Assembly (NCBI RefSeq): GCF_000010165.1
Contig: NC_012491.1
Coordinates: 3,975,501 to 4,039,500 of the forward strand
Direction of reading: 5' to 3'
Length of the DNA stretch: 64,000 bases
DNA from: Brevibacillus brevis NBRC 100599
GTDB lineage: Bacteria; Bacillota; Bacilli; Brevibacillales; Brevibacillaceae
Under the pieces are notes generated by a model. The model was not told the DNA's origin. It saw only the letters and a list, made by a program, of their open reading frames with translations, and ran no database searches. This document shows, piece after piece, positions 28,396 through 37,093 of the stretch. The position numbers and the translations under genes were made by a program. Every line of letters starts with the position of its first letter. The first letter of the stretch is position 1.

Positions 28396-28705
28396 AAAAG
28401 CCTTCACTCATCCCCTAAAAGGGACGAGAGAAAGCTCCCGTGGTACCACCCTGATTGAACAAACCCGTACGACAAAAAAGCCTGCATCGGATTCGTTCCA
28501 CTTCACTCATTCGTAACGGGAATGACGCGCTCACTTACTCACCTGTTCAACCATCAAGGTTCACCGGTTTTCGGATATTGAACTCCCGGGTGATTTTCTG
28601 CGAAAGCAACTGGCCGGGTTTTCACCTTTTCCCGACTCTCTAGGCAGTGCTGGCTCACGTACTCTTCCCGTTCATCGTCAATGATTTGTGATTTATTTCA
28701 AAAAA
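28396..28705 (-). promoter_or_regulatory. T-box riboswitch (Ile) controlling ileS
   Basis: The minus strand carries the conserved AGGGTGGTACCACGGGAGC (28434-28452). Its UGGU bulge would pair with the acceptor end of uncharged tRNA carrying discriminator A. A terminator lies at 28396-28435 (GCTTTCTCTCGTCCC with GGGGATGAGTGAAGGC, then T-rich). The specifier loop has ATC (28575-28577) in the context TTCAATATCCG, which fits isoleucine. Uncharged tRNA-Ile is expected to favour the antiterminator. Confidence 0.93.
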
Positions 28706-28715
28706 GTTGTCTTTC

Positions 28716-28745
28716 ATTATAATACCATCATTGCTCGAACGTCAA
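28716..28745 (-). promoter_or_regulatory. Promoter of the ileS T-box transcript
   Basis: TTGACG, 18 bp, TATAAT on the minus strand, immediately downstream of the divIVA stop region, giving a start near 28709 at the 5' end of the T-box leader. Confidence 0.75.
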
Positions 28746-28749
28746 TGAT

Positions 28750-29241
28750 TTATTCAACTGTTACAGGAGAATCAACCTGTGGCTGTTCGATGCTGTCCCA
28801 GTCGCCATTCTCCAGCATTTCCAGTTGCGCTTCCAAAAGCGTCCGAAAGCGCATACGGTAAACAGAAGCACGTTTTTTTAATTCTTCGATTTCGATTGCG
28901 ATTTTGCGCGACTTCGCCAATGCTTCATTGACGATTCGGTCTGCATTTTTCTCCGCTTCTTTTAGGATGAGCTGCGCTTCCTTGCGGGCATTGGACTTCA
29001 CATCCTCTGCTGTCTCCTGCGCCACCAGAATCGACTTGCTCAAATTTTCTTCCAAACTCTTATAGTAATCTACGCGCTCATTTAGAATGGCTACGCGCTC
29101 TTCCTGTTCTTTTTTCTCTTTTATCAAGAGCTCAAAATCTTTGATCACCTGATCGAGAAATTCGTTCACTTCGTCAATGTTATACCCACGAAAGCCTGTG
29201 CTGAATTCCTTATTGTGTATATCCAACGGCGTTAATGGCAC
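28750..29241 (-). CDS. divIVA: Septum-site/pole protein DivIVA
   Basis: A protein of 163 residues. The N-terminal membrane-binding domain has PLDIHNKEFSTGFRGYNIDE, including the adjacent Phe-Arg that inserts into curved membrane. Two long coiled-coil segments follow. It marks division sites and poles, recruits Min proteins and in sporulation helps anchor the chromosome. GTG start with GGGGGG 5-6 nt upstream. It ends the ylm-divIVA group. Confidence 0.96.
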   Translation of the reverse strand: MPLTPLDIHNKEFSTGFRGYNIDEVNEFLDQVIKDFELLIKEKKEQEERVAILNERVDYYKSLEENLSKSILVAQETAEDVKSNARKEAQLILKEAEKNADRIVNEALAKSRKIAIEIEELKKRASVYRMRFRTLLEAQLEMLENGDWDSIEQPQVDSPVTVE

Positions 29242-29341
29242 ATGAACCCCCCACTTTTCCCGATAATTCGTCTCTAATCATTTCGACAGGATTAGCAGTG
29301 TTTCCTGCCGTATTTTACAATTTTTTGCGCCTTGGTCCATC

Positions 29342-30115
29342 TTATGTAACCAGTCCGACAATCATTCGAATTCGTCCGCTACGCGTTGGACCTGCTACCT
29401 CAAGAATTTTGAACCGACCATAGCCTGCAAGAGATACCATATCCCCCATCTGGAGTTGATAAGACGGGTCTTCGATTACTTTCCAGTTGATTTTTACTTT
29501 TCCCGCTCGAATTGGCACCAGGGCTTTTGCGCGAGACATATTGTGTACTTCTCCGATGATCGCGTCAATTCGACCTGATGGCACGGTGATTGTTTTTTCT
29601 ACAAACTTGGGTGCAGGCGGTGTGAACGCCTCCCATGCTACCCGTTCAAACTGAACAGATGTCCGGTGAATTTGTGTCACCTGCGCACAGACAAAATCAG
29701 CAACTTCCTCTGCTACAATCGCATAGCTGCCCGCTGAATCTGTCAGCATATCTCCGAATTTCTCCCGCTTCATCCCGACACCCAGCATCGCCCCCATCAC
29801 ATCTCGATGCTCCAGCACATGAAAGCGCTGATCTGCCTTGATTGCCAATAAGGTAAGGCGATAATCATCAGGTTCGACCGGGAGGTACTCCGGATGGATG
29901 ATAATACGAACTCGCTCGGCACCTTCGTATCCTCCATATGGAGAAACCTTCACATCTGTTACTTGTGAGGATAGACTCTGAAAAATCAGCAACTGCCTCG
30001 GGTCTACAAAATCAGTAAGGCGCATGGCCTGCTTCCGCTCTACTTGCGTCAGCATTTCCAGCGCCCGTTCAACAAAGGGACGTTCTTCTTTTGAAAAATG
30101 GTCAAATATGCTCAT
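29342..30115 (-). CDS. ylmH: S4-domain RNA-binding protein YlmH
   Basis: A protein of 257 residues with a YlmH N-terminal part and a C-terminal S4 domain (VPSGRIDAIIGEVHNMSRAK and MGDMVSLAGYGRFKILEV). In Bacillales and streptococci it sits between ylmG and divIVA; recent work on B. subtilis links YlmH to rescue of stalled ribosome-nascent chains, an RqcP-like role. The 100 bp after it, before divIVA, show no separate gene. Confidence 0.93.
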   Translation of the reverse strand: MSIFDHFSKEERPFVERALEMLTQVERKQAMRLTDFVDPRQLLIFQSLSSQVTDVKVSPYGGYEGAERVRIIIHPEYLPVEPDDYRLTLLAIKADQRFHVLEHRDVMGAMLGVGMKREKFGDMLTDSAGSYAIVAEEVADFVCAQVTQIHRTSVQFERVAWEAFTPPAPKFVEKTITVPSGRIDAIIGEVHNMSRAKALVPIRAGKVKINWKVIEDPSYQLQMGDMVSLAGYGRFKILEVAGPTRSGRIRMIVGLVT

Positions 30116-30127
30116 CGTTTCACTCGC

Positions 30128-30394
30128 CTAGAACATGATTTGTTCCAAAATGGCGTACAGGCCAGATTGGGCAAGACGCAGGGCAATCAATGCGACAATC
30201 GGGGAGATATCGATGAAGCCGAGCGGTGGGATAAACCGGCGAAATGGCGCCAAATAAGGCTCAACCAGTTTTTCCAGTAACTGACCGATCCCTGTACCTC
30301 TCATTTGAGGAACCCATGACATTAAAATGTAAGCAATAATCATGTATTGATATACCGTAAAGGCAAAATTTAAAATCGAAATGACAGCAGTCAT
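30128..30394 (-). CDS. ylmG: YggT-family membrane protein YlmG
   Basis: A protein of 88 residues with two hydrophobic helices (about 5-25 and 60-82) around the family signature MSWVP...GQLLEKLVEPYLAPFRRFIPP. The family is implicated in membrane or division processes; the mechanism is unknown. Placed between sepF and ylmH as in B. subtilis. Confidence 0.93.
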   Translation of the reverse strand: MTAVISILNFAFTVYQYMIIAYILMSWVPQMRGTGIGQLLEKLVEPYLAPFRRFIPPLGFIDISPIVALIALRLAQSGLYAILEQIMF

Positions 30395-30425
30395 TAGCTC
30401 ACCCTTTTACATTCGTCTTAAATGG

Positions 30426-30854
30426 CTACTCTTCCAGCACACTGGAGATCGTACCCTGAATATCTACATGGTCAGGTGTGCACACGAAGATCGTGTCTCC
30501 GACCTTTTGGATATCACCGTTTAATGCATATACCGTCCCGCTCAAAAAGTCGATAATTCTCTTGGCTTGGTCTTTTTCCACGCGATGAAGATTGACCACA
30601 ACAGGTCTACGATGACGTAGGTTGTCAGCGATATCCTGTGCGTCGCTGTAATGACGGGGTTCACAGAGAATCAAACGGATTCCCTCCTTTTCCCGTGCTT
30701 GAAACGGTACTACGTTGTTAGTTCGACTGATCGCTGGCTGGCGTTTGTGCGAGGACTCTTGCTCTTCTCTTTCCTCTTCCACCGTTGTTGTCTCTTCGAT
30801 GTATTCCTCGTTTTCTAACCCCAGAAACCCCATCAATTTATTCATAACACCCAT
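30426..30854 (-). CDS. sepF: Cell division protein SepF
   Basis: A protein of 142 residues. An amphipathic membrane-binding start ([13 protein letters not shown]), a variable charged linker, and the C-terminal SepF fold ([40 protein letters not shown]). SepF polymerises into rings that bind the FtsZ C-terminus and tether it to membrane. GAGGAAG precedes the ATG. Confidence 0.96.
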   Translation of the reverse strand: MGVMNKLMGFLGLENEEYIEETTTVEEEREEQESSHKRQPAISRTNNVVPFQAREKEGIRLILCEPRHYSDAQDIADNLRHRRPVVVNLHRVEKDQAKRIIDFLSGTVYALNGDIQKVGDTIFVCTPDHVDIQGTISSVLEE

Positions 30855-30896
30855 ACTCTTCCTCCTCTCTTACTCCGTGGTTTGGTCTGCTTTCCT

Positions 30897-31595
30897 TTAC
30901 TCCGGCTTGACCAATACCGATCCTAAACGAATATATGTAGCTCCCTCTTCAATGGCCACTTCAAAATCACTAGACATGCCCATGGACAGTTCTTCCACCT
31001 GTGCGTGCGGGAATGCCATTTCGTTAATCCGTTGCTTCCACTCATAGAGACCACGGAACACCTGTCTGGCTTCCTCTTGGTTTTCGACAACAGGCGCCAT
31101 TGTCATCAATCCAACGATACTTATATGTTTCATATTACTGGTTTCGCGCAAAAAAGCCAATACGTCATTGGGACTAAGCCCAAATTTTGTCTCTTCACCG
31201 GATATATTGATCTGTAAAAAGCATTTTACGACATGATCCAGCGCTTCACCGCGTCGATTCAACTCTTGTGCCAAAGAAAGTCGATCCAGAGAATGGATGT
31301 ACGGGAATTTCCCTACGACTTCTTTTGCCTTGTTCGTCTGGAGGTGCCCGATAAAATGCCAGATTCCTTTATTGCCGTGTAGTTCATGCTTGGGCAGGGC
31401 ATCCTGCACGCGATTTTCCCCGATATTCTCAACTCCTACAGCGAGCAAGTCGCCAATAGCATCTGCGTCGACATACTTGGTTACGGCAATAATTTTTACT
31501 TCCTCACGCTTGCGGTTCGCCCGATCGCAAGCAGCCTGAATTCTTGCCTCGATGGATTGCAGTCGTTCTTTTAACAATTCTTGTTCCTTAGTCAT
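30897..31595 (-). CDS. ylmE: PLP-binding YggS/PLPBP-family protein YlmE
   Basis: A protein of 232 residues with IIAVTKYVDADAI, where the Lys binds pyridoxal phosphate, GENRVQDALPKHE, WHFIGHLQTNKAKEV, and the phosphate-binding SMGMSSDFEVAI. It keeps PLP and amino-acid pools balanced and has no proven catalytic activity. ATG at 31595 follows GGGAAGGG; the same frame is open further upstream, but that overlaps ylmD and is not family sequence. Confidence 0.94.
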   Translation of the reverse strand: MTKEQELLKERLQSIEARIQAACDRANRKREEVKIIAVTKYVDADAIGDLLAVGVENIGENRVQDALPKHELHGNKGIWHFIGHLQTNKAKEVVGKFPYIHSLDRLSLAQELNRRGEALDHVVKCFLQINISGEETKFGLSPNDVLAFLRETSNMKHISIVGLMTMAPVVENQEEARQVFRGLYEWKQRINEMAFPHAQVEELSMGMSSDFEVAIEEGATYIRLGSVLVKPE

Positions 31596-31615
31596 AACGA
31601 ACCCTTCCCTTTCTT

Positions 31616-32446
31616 CTACAGGTTTTCCTTCCAGCCGATATAGGAAGCCATCCGTCCGGTAGTTCCTTGTATCCCAGCTTCCTTGCGATGAGAGAAAAAC
31701 AAGTCTGTTCTGCAGCTTGTACACCAATTCGTGGAGAAAATATTCCCGGAAGAAATTCCAACTTCGAGCAATATCGCTGTGTTCAACTGACGGAGGTCCA
31801 GCATATATCGATCCCCAGTGGAAGAGATCACTGCTTTTTCCCAATCGCCTGCACAAGTGCGAACCTGCGTCATGATTCGCTCATCGACTTCATAGCAACA
31901 GCCGCCAATGGATGGGCCAATTGCGACGAAAATGTCCGCTGGCTTGGCCTGATAGTGCTTCGTCATTGCCTTCACCATTTCCTCGGCAATACGGCCTACT
32001 GTTCCCTTCCAGCCTGCGTGGGCAAGTCCGATTGCACCTGATTGAGGGTGTAGAAAATAGAGAGGCACACAATCTGCATAAAACGAGGTCAGCATGACTC
32101 CTTTTTCAAGGGTAAACAAACCATCTGTTGAAGAAATGACGTCCTCCAGACTTTCTTTTCCCGCCCCGCCTGCTGTAACCTGGCATACCTGATTCCCGTG
32201 CACTTGATCGGCGCATGTCCACGCCGAAAATGACATCCCGACTTGTTCTGCCAGCTTGCGTCTATTGGCTACTACGTTCGCAGATTCATCACCCACATGC
32301 AGCCCCATATTAAAAGACCCGTACGGTTGTTCACTTTCCCCGCCTGAGCGAATGGTAAACCCCGCCACTAATCCAGGAAATTGTTGCTCCCACTCTGTTA
32401 ACGATAAGATTGACTTATCCTCCACCCTGACAAATGGTTCTCTCAT
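31616..32446 (-). CDS. ylmD: YlmD, DUF152/YfiH multicopper-like purine nucleoside phosphorylase or PgeF family
   Basis: A protein of 276 residues with the family zinc ligands in TCADQVHGNQV, YADCVPLYF and GLAHAGWKGTVGRI. Relatives (YfiH/PgeF, YlmD) have been reported as adenosine or purine nucleoside phosphorylases and as peptidoglycan editing factors that counter misincorporated amino acids. The position inside the ylm division cluster favours the envelope-linked view, but both remain possible. Confidence 0.93.
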   Translation of the reverse strand: MREPFVRVEDKSILSLTEWEQQFPGLVAGFTIRSGGESEQPYGSFNMGLHVGDESANVVANRRKLAEQVGMSFSAWTCADQVHGNQVCQVTAGGAGKESLEDVISSTDGLFTLEKGVMLTSFYADCVPLYFLHPQSGAIGLAHAGWKGTVGRIAEEMVKAMTKHYQAKPADIFVAIGPSIGGCCYEVDERIMTQVRTCAGDWEKAVISSTGDRYMLDLRQLNTAILLEVGISSGNIFSTNWCTSCRTDLFFSHRKEAGIQGTTGRMASYIGWKENL

Positions 32447-32526
32447 GTTGTCACCTTCCTCATATGGCTAATCATACCATAGCCGAAAAGAAAAGAAAGG
32501 CTATCCGTGCCTTTCTCCCTTTCACG

Positions 32527-32805
32527 TTAGTATTCATCTCCGCCAGAAGTTTTTACTTCAACTTTAAGTGCTTCTTCCATCCGAACAAGAACCACATCTT
32601 TCCCGATCTTCACAATATTGCGCCAAGGAATGACATAATCGTTCCCGGCAGAAAAGAACCCGAGAAATTTTCCTGGTCCCGGTACGACGATAGCCTCTAC
32701 GCGCCCGTGCCGCAGATCGATCTCCAAATCTGAAATTTGCCCAAGCCGTTTCCCATCGAGAATATTTACCACTTCTTTGGTCTGGAAGTCAGAGATTTTT
32801 ACCAT
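32527..32805 (-). CDS. ylmC: YlmC/YmxH family PRC-barrel protein
   Basis: A protein of 92 residues with a PRC-barrel pattern (MVKISDFQTKEVVNILDGKR, then LGQISDLEIDL and YVIPWRNIVKIGKDVVLV). The YlmC/YmxH family occurs in spore formers; its function is unknown. It follows sigG after a terminator and starts the ylm group here. A CATATACT element with an upstream CATATT occurs at about 32850-32876, but the 12-bp spacing is short for SigE, so I do not call a promoter. Confidence 0.9.
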   Translation of the reverse strand: MVKISDFQTKEVVNILDGKRLGQISDLEIDLRHGRVEAIVVPGPGKFLGFFSAGNDYVIPWRNIVKIGKDVVLVRMEEALKVEVKTSGGDEY

Positions 32806-32916
32806 TCTTCCTCACCTTCTTTTCTCCGTTACTTTCAGTATATGAGTCCAAATAGGAATATGTCCGCTTCTTTGCCAAAAAGTAAGGCGATTGAAATCTA
32901 ACGTTTCCGCTCGTAC

Positions 32917-32947
32917 AAAAAACCCGAACGGTACAAGACCGCCGGGT
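32917..32947 (-). terminator. Intrinsic terminator of sigG
   Basis: On the minus strand ACCCGGCGGT and ACCGTTCGGGT pair and run into TTTTTT, 19 bp beyond the sigG stop. It separates sigG from ylmC. Confidence 0.85.
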
Positions 32948-32965
32948 CACCTATGTCGTTTCTCA

Positions 32966-33745
32966 TTACGATTGAACGTGCTTTTGCATATGGGCAATTG
33001 CGGCTTTTTCTAATCGGGAGACCTGTGCCTGTGAGATACCGATTTCCTCTGCTACTTCCATCTGCGTTTTTCCTTCGTAAAAGCGCATGGATAATATCAT
33101 TTTTTCTCGGTCACCTAGCCGCTGCATTCCCTCACGAAGTGCAATTTCCTCTACCCACGTGACATCTTTGTTCTTCTCGTCACTAATCTGATCCATGACG
33201 TAAATCGGATCGCCACCATCCTGATAAATCGGTTCAAACAATGAAACCGGATCTTGGATCGCATCGAGTGCAAACACGACATCTTCTTTGGCTACGTTCA
33301 ATTCCTGAGAAATCTCGATAATGGTAGGCTCTCGCGAATGTTTGTTGGTCAAATTGTCACGCACCTGCAAGGCCTTGTACGCGATGTCTCGCAAAGAGCG
33401 GGAAACACGAATCGGATTGTTATCCCGTAAATAGCGGCGAATTTCTCCGATGATCATCGGTACGGCATACGTGGAAAACTTCACATTTTGCCCGAGATCA
33501 AAGTTGTCGATCGCTTTCATCAACCCGATGCAGCCCACTTGAAACAAGTCATCCACGAACTCTCCGCGATTGTTGAACCGTTGGATTACGCTAAGTACCA
33601 ATCGCAAGTTGCCGTTGACCAGCTTCTCGCGGGCCGCCAGCTCCCCACTTTGCAGGCGCTCAAACAAATCCCGCATCTCTTTGTTTGTCAACACCGGAAG
33701 CTTGGAGGTATCTACCCCGCATATCTCTACCTTATTGCGCGTCAC
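32966..33745 (-). CDS. sigG: Forespore sigma factor SigG
   Basis: A protein of 259 residues, close to B. subtilis SigG, beginning MTRNKVEICGVDTSKLPVLT. Region 2 has GNLRLVLSVIQRFNNRGEFV and DDLFQVGCIGLMKAIDNFD; region 4 has KTQMEVAEEIGISQAQVSRL. It drives late forespore genes after engulfment. GTG at 33745 has GAGGAGGG 7 nt upstream; the frame runs on upstream into the promoter region and that part is rejected. A SigF-like promoter lies upstream. Confidence 0.97.
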   Translation of the reverse strand: MTRNKVEICGVDTSKLPVLTNKEMRDLFERLQSGELAAREKLVNGNLRLVLSVIQRFNNRGEFVDDLFQVGCIGLMKAIDNFDLGQNVKFSTYAVPMIIGEIRRYLRDNNPIRVSRSLRDIAYKALQVRDNLTNKHSREPTIIEISQELNVAKEDVVFALDAIQDPVSLFEPIYQDGGDPIYVMDQISDEKNKDVTWVEEIALREGMQRLGDREKMILSMRFYEGKTQMEVAEEIGISQAQVSRLEKAAIAHMQKHVQS

Positions 33746-33864
33746 GTCTTTCCCTCCTCGAAGCAAGAAAAAAGTCCCTAACCCGGTTGTCTTGAAAGGC
33801 CGCGTAACTGACGCGTAGCCGACCAAGAAGGTGGCAAAAACCACCATCTGTTTCGGTTTAGGAA

Positions 33865-33893
33865 CAGTATCCCCCCAAGCTGGGAAAATATGC
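33865..33893 (-). promoter_or_regulatory. SigF-like promoter of sigG
   Basis: GCATA and GGGGATACTG on the minus strand with a 14-bp spacer, agreeing with the SigF pattern GYATA...GGNNANANTR, although 15 bp is more usual. It overlaps the sigE stop codon. SigF control of sigG is established in B. subtilis. Confidence 0.65.
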
Positions 33894-33894
33894 G

Positions 33895-34617
33895 TTAGAC
33901 CATCTTGTTGAATTCTTTTCGCAACCGTTTTATAATTCGCTTTTCCAAACGCGAAATATACGACTGTGAGATTCCCAATAAATCGGCTACATCCTTTTGT
34001 GTCTTTTCCTCTTCTCCCGCCAAACCGAAGCGCAGCTCCATGATAATTCTCTCGCGGTCAGACAGTTTATCCAGTGCTTTTTTCAGAAGCTTTCGATCTA
34101 CTTGGTCCTCGATGTTTTTATAAATCGTGTCATTCTCCGTACCCAGAACATCTGAGAGCAGCAGCTCATTGCCATCCCAGTCAATGTTAAGCGGTTCATC
34201 AAAAGATACCTCTGAACGAATTTTATTATTTCGGCGAAGATACATGAGGATTTCGTTTTCGATACAACGAGAAGCATACGTTGCCAGCTTGATGTTCTTG
34301 TCTGGATCAAAGGTATTCACTGCCTTGATCAAGCCGATGGTGCCTATGCTAACCAAGTCCTCAATGTTAATTCCCGTATTCTCAAACTTGCGGGCGATGT
34401 AAACGACCAGACGAAGATTGCGTTCAATCAACATACCGCGGACAGCCGGATCACCAGACGGCAGTCGTCCGAGCAGCAGCTCCTCTTCTTCTCTGGTCAA
34501 TGGTGGAGGCAATGCTTCACTCCCGCCAATATAATAGACTTCTTCGGCGCGTACACCAAGCCAGAGCAAGATTCGGTACCAGGTCAATTGGAGTTGTAGG
34601 CGAAGTTTTACATACAT
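33895..34617 (-). CDS. sigE: Mother-cell sigma factor SigE precursor (pro-SigE)
   Basis: A protein of 240 residues. It begins with the amphipathic pro-sequence ([20 protein letters not shown]) and the conserved junction [16 protein letters not shown] where SpoIIGA cleaves. Region 2 is [20 protein letters not shown] and region 4 is [20 protein letters not shown]. Active only after processing, it directs early mother-cell genes. It lies 2 bp after spoIIGA, so the protease and its substrate are co-transcribed. Confidence 0.98.
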   Translation of the reverse strand: MYVKLRLQLQLTWYRILLWLGVRAEEVYYIGGSEALPPPLTREEEELLLGRLPSGDPAVRGMLIERNLRLVVYIARKFENTGINIEDLVSIGTIGLIKAVNTFDPDKNIKLATYASRCIENEILMYLRRNNKIRSEVSFDEPLNIDWDGNELLLSDVLGTENDTIYKNIEDQVDRKLLKKALDKLSDRERIIMELRFGLAGEEEKTQKDVADLLGISQSYISRLEKRIIKRLRKEFNKMV

Positions 34618-34619
34618 GA

Positions 34620-35582
34620 TTAGCCCTCCTGTTTGAGAATAAAGGTTGATTCCTCTGTATAAGTTTCCATCAGCGCTGGGTGCACGATAGCCTGATACTT
34701 GCCGTCAGCAGCCAATGGGATCGGGTTAAGCCCGATTAGCACCCGTTCTGTTTCAAAACGAATCCCGTCTTGCACGACCATGACACGGTCTGGCTTGATT
34801 GCGAGCAAAAAATCCATTCCTCTTGACACGCTGCGATACGGGATCAGGCGTACCCGAGACTGCCATTCCAGCGGCAAATGATCCCAAGATCCGTCCAGCT
34901 TCTCCCACACTCCACCGTTTTCATCGGCTTGTCGGAGAAGCGACGGCGGAAGCAAATGTGCGAACATGCGATTTTCTATAATCATGACGGGTATGCGTGT
35001 AATCGGCTCGTGGAGCTGGTTTCCTGTGTCCACAAGTCCACGGCAAATGACTTTTTCCCCTGCTAGCGTGACGACGACATCGACAAGAAAGGTTTCGATT
35101 CTTCGTGGCTCCTGGATTGCACGGTAGCTCCTTTTCCCGATGAAAAAGATCAGGATAAAACCGATCAGGACGATCCCCAAAGTAGGCTTGAATCCGACGC
35201 CAAACCCATCATTATGCGTGACAACCAGTCCATTGACAATTTCACTCTGCGGTGCCAAAAAATACTGTAGCCCAAACACTCCCCCTCCGAACACAAATGC
35301 GACGAAGTAAAAAATGATCAAGTTTTGCGCAAAGGACAACAACCTCCTGTTCCCAAAAGCAATCCACAGCATGATGACAGAAAAGAGCAGTTTGACCCAC
35401 CATTGGTACATGGAAGAAAACACAGGAAAAAAGAAAAAGACCAGATACGCGGAGCCAAACAGAGAGGCGAGTATCATTCTCCACCACACCATGCGCTCTT
35501 TGCGAAAATAAGCAGTAAACCAGAGTAACAAGGTATCAATAGCCACATTCAGGAGTAGAATGATATCAAGATACACAACCAC
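34620..35582 (-). CDS. spoIIGA: Pro-SigE processing protease SpoIIGA
   Basis: A protein of 320 residues: five membrane helices in the first 150 residues, then a cytosolic aspartic-protease domain with [13 protein letters not shown], whose Asp is residue 185. It cleaves pro-SigE after the forespore-made SpoIIR signal arrives in the septal space. GTG start with GGGGGAAAG upstream. Promoter features of the spoIIG type lie about 95-125 bp upstream. Confidence 0.96.
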   Translation of the reverse strand: MVVYLDIILLLNVAIDTLLLWFTAYFRKERMVWWRMILASLFGSAYLVFFFFPVFSSMYQWWVKLLFSVIMLWIAFGNRRLLSFAQNLIIFYFVAFVFGGGVFGLQYFLAPQSEIVNGLVVTHNDGFGVGFKPTLGIVLIGFILIFFIGKRSYRAIQEPRRIETFLVDVVVTLAGEKVICRGLVDTGNQLHEPITRIPVMIIENRMFAHLLPPSLLRQADENGGVWEKLDGSWDHLPLEWQSRVRLIPYRSVSRGMDFLLAIKPDRVMVVQDGIRFETERVLIGLNPIPLAADGKYQAIVHPALMETYTEESTFILKQEG

Positions 35583-35674
35583 TTGCTTTCCCCCTCATCT
35601 TTTGACCGATTTGGCAGCAAGCATGTGTCCTAGCAAAAATGGTAAATAGTAGGACGACTTCTATCAGTAAAAGC

Positions 35675-35741
35675 AGTATATATCAATGTGTATGTAAAGT
35701 CTGTCAATTCTTGACGGTGTTTTTTTGGTTTTTTTGTCTAA
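35675..35741 (-). promoter_or_regulatory. spoIIG-type promoter with long spacer and possible 0A box
   Basis: TTGACA (35702-35707) and TATACT (35675-35680) are separated by 21 bp on the minus strand. The B. subtilis spoIIG promoter is known for consensus-like hexamers at abnormally long spacing, rescued by Spo0A~P. Further upstream TTTTGTCTAA (plus strand, about 35732-35741) is one mismatch from a 0A box. SigA plus Spo0A control is inferred. Confidence 0.65.
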
Positions 35742-35761
35742 CATTTTTCATCCAATCAACG

Positions 35762-35802
35762 AAAAAAAGCCTTGTCCCCACTGACGGGAACAAGGCTTTT
35801 GA
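35762..35802 (-). terminator. Intrinsic terminator of ftsZ
   Basis: AAAAGCCTTGTTCCC and GGGGACAAGGCTTTT pair on the minus strand and run into a T-run, 16 bp beyond the ftsZ stop. Confidence 0.9.
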
Positions 35803-35817
35803 CAGTCATTTATCACT

Positions 35818-36966
35818 TTAGTTTTTGTTGCGGCGGCGATTGCGCAGGAATGCTGGAATATCCAGATTATCCAGGTTACCCATGGAGAAGAAGGACTTGT
35901 CTTCCTCTTCTTCCTTCGCACGGCTGTTATTCGTATTGGAAACTGGTGTCGGACGATTGCCAGGCGTGTTGATCGGCTGTTGTTGACGGCGCGGAGCTTC
36001 CGCCGCGCGTTGACTATGCTCGAAGCCTGTAGCAATTACGGTCACTACCAATTCATTTTTCAGATCCTCGTTAATCACCGCACCGAAAATCATGTTAACA
36101 TCTGGGTCAGATGCAGAAGATACGATGTCGGCTGCTTCGTTTACTTCGTACAAGCTCAGGTTAGTCCCGCCAGTGATGTTCATGAGAACACCGCGTGCAC
36201 CATCAATCGCAGTCTCGAGAAGTGGGCTGGAAATAGCCCGACGTGCAGCTTCAGCCGCACGATTTTCGCCACTGCTTACACCGATACCCATGAGAGCAGA
36301 ACCGCGCTCAGTCATGATCGTCTTCACGTCAGCGAAGTCCAAGTTGATCAGTCCAGGTACCGCAATCAGGTCGGAAATACCTTGAACCCCTTGTCGCAGT
36401 ACGTTGTCAACTTCGCGGAATGCTTCGAGCATTGGCGTATTTTTATCAACGATTTCCAAAAGACGGTCGTTAGGAATCACGATCAGTGTGTCTACTTTTT
36501 CTTTCAGAGCAGCGATACCGATCTCACCGTGCTGGGAACGTCTGCGACCCTCGAAAGAGAACGGACGAGTTACTACACCAACTGTAAGAGCACCCATTTC
36601 TTTGGCGATTTCTGCAACAACAGGTGCTGCACCTGTACCCGTACCTCCACCCATACCGGCAGTTACGAATACCATGTCAGCTCCACGCAAAGCGTTCTCA
36701 ATCAAATCACGGCTTTCTTCCGCCGCTTTTTTACCGATCTCAGGATTCGCACCTGCTCCCAGTCCACGTGTCAATTTTTCCCCGATTTGCAGCTTGATAT
36801 CTGCACTGGAGAGCTGAAGTGCTTGCGCGTCGGTGTTCAAGGTGATGAATTCTACACCCTTTACTCCACCGGCGATCATGCGGTTTACTGCGTTGCTACC
36901 TCCGCCCCCGCAACCAATAACTTTAATTCGTGCAAAGGATTCCAAGTCCATATCAAATTCCAGCAT
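35818..36966 (-). CDS. ftsZ: Cell division GTPase FtsZ
   Basis: A protein of 382 residues: [20 protein letters not shown], then [10 protein letters not shown], the tubulin signature [12 protein letters not shown] and the synergy-loop region [19 protein letters not shown]. The C-terminal [14 protein letters not shown] is the peptide bound by FtsA, SepF and others. It forms the Z-ring. ATG at 36966 is 9 nt after GGGGAGG. Downstream of ftsA. Confidence 0.98.
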   Translation of the reverse strand: MLEFDMDLESFARIKVIGCGGGGSNAVNRMIAGGVKGVEFITLNTDAQALQLSSADIKLQIGEKLTRGLGAGANPEIGKKAAEESRDLIENALRGADMVFVTAGMGGGTGTGAAPVVAEIAKEMGALTVGVVTRPFSFEGRRRSQHGEIGIAALKEKVDTLIVIPNDRLLEIVDKNTPMLEAFREVDNVLRQGVQGISDLIAVPGLINLDFADVKTIMTERGSALMGIGVSSGENRAAEAARRAISSPLLETAIDGARGVLMNITGGTNLSLYEVNEAADIVSSASDPDVNMIFGAVINEDLKNELVVTVIATGFEHSQRAAEAPRRQQQPINTPGNRPTPVSNTNNSRAKEEEEDKSFFSMGNLDNLDIPAFLRNRRRNKN

Positions 36967-37093
36967 ATTGCTAGTCCTCCCCAACTTCAACATAAGAAAA
37001 CTTCGTGGCTACAGAAGCCTGTCAACTAAACACAATGGAACGAATCGATACCCGTCTTCGTCCTTGTAGTTAAGCTCGATAAAGCGAACTCCA

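Noticed and set aside
31596..31856. N-terminal extension of YlmE into ylmD
   Set aside because: It reads ylmD sequence in another frame; the family start and ribosome binding site are at 31595.
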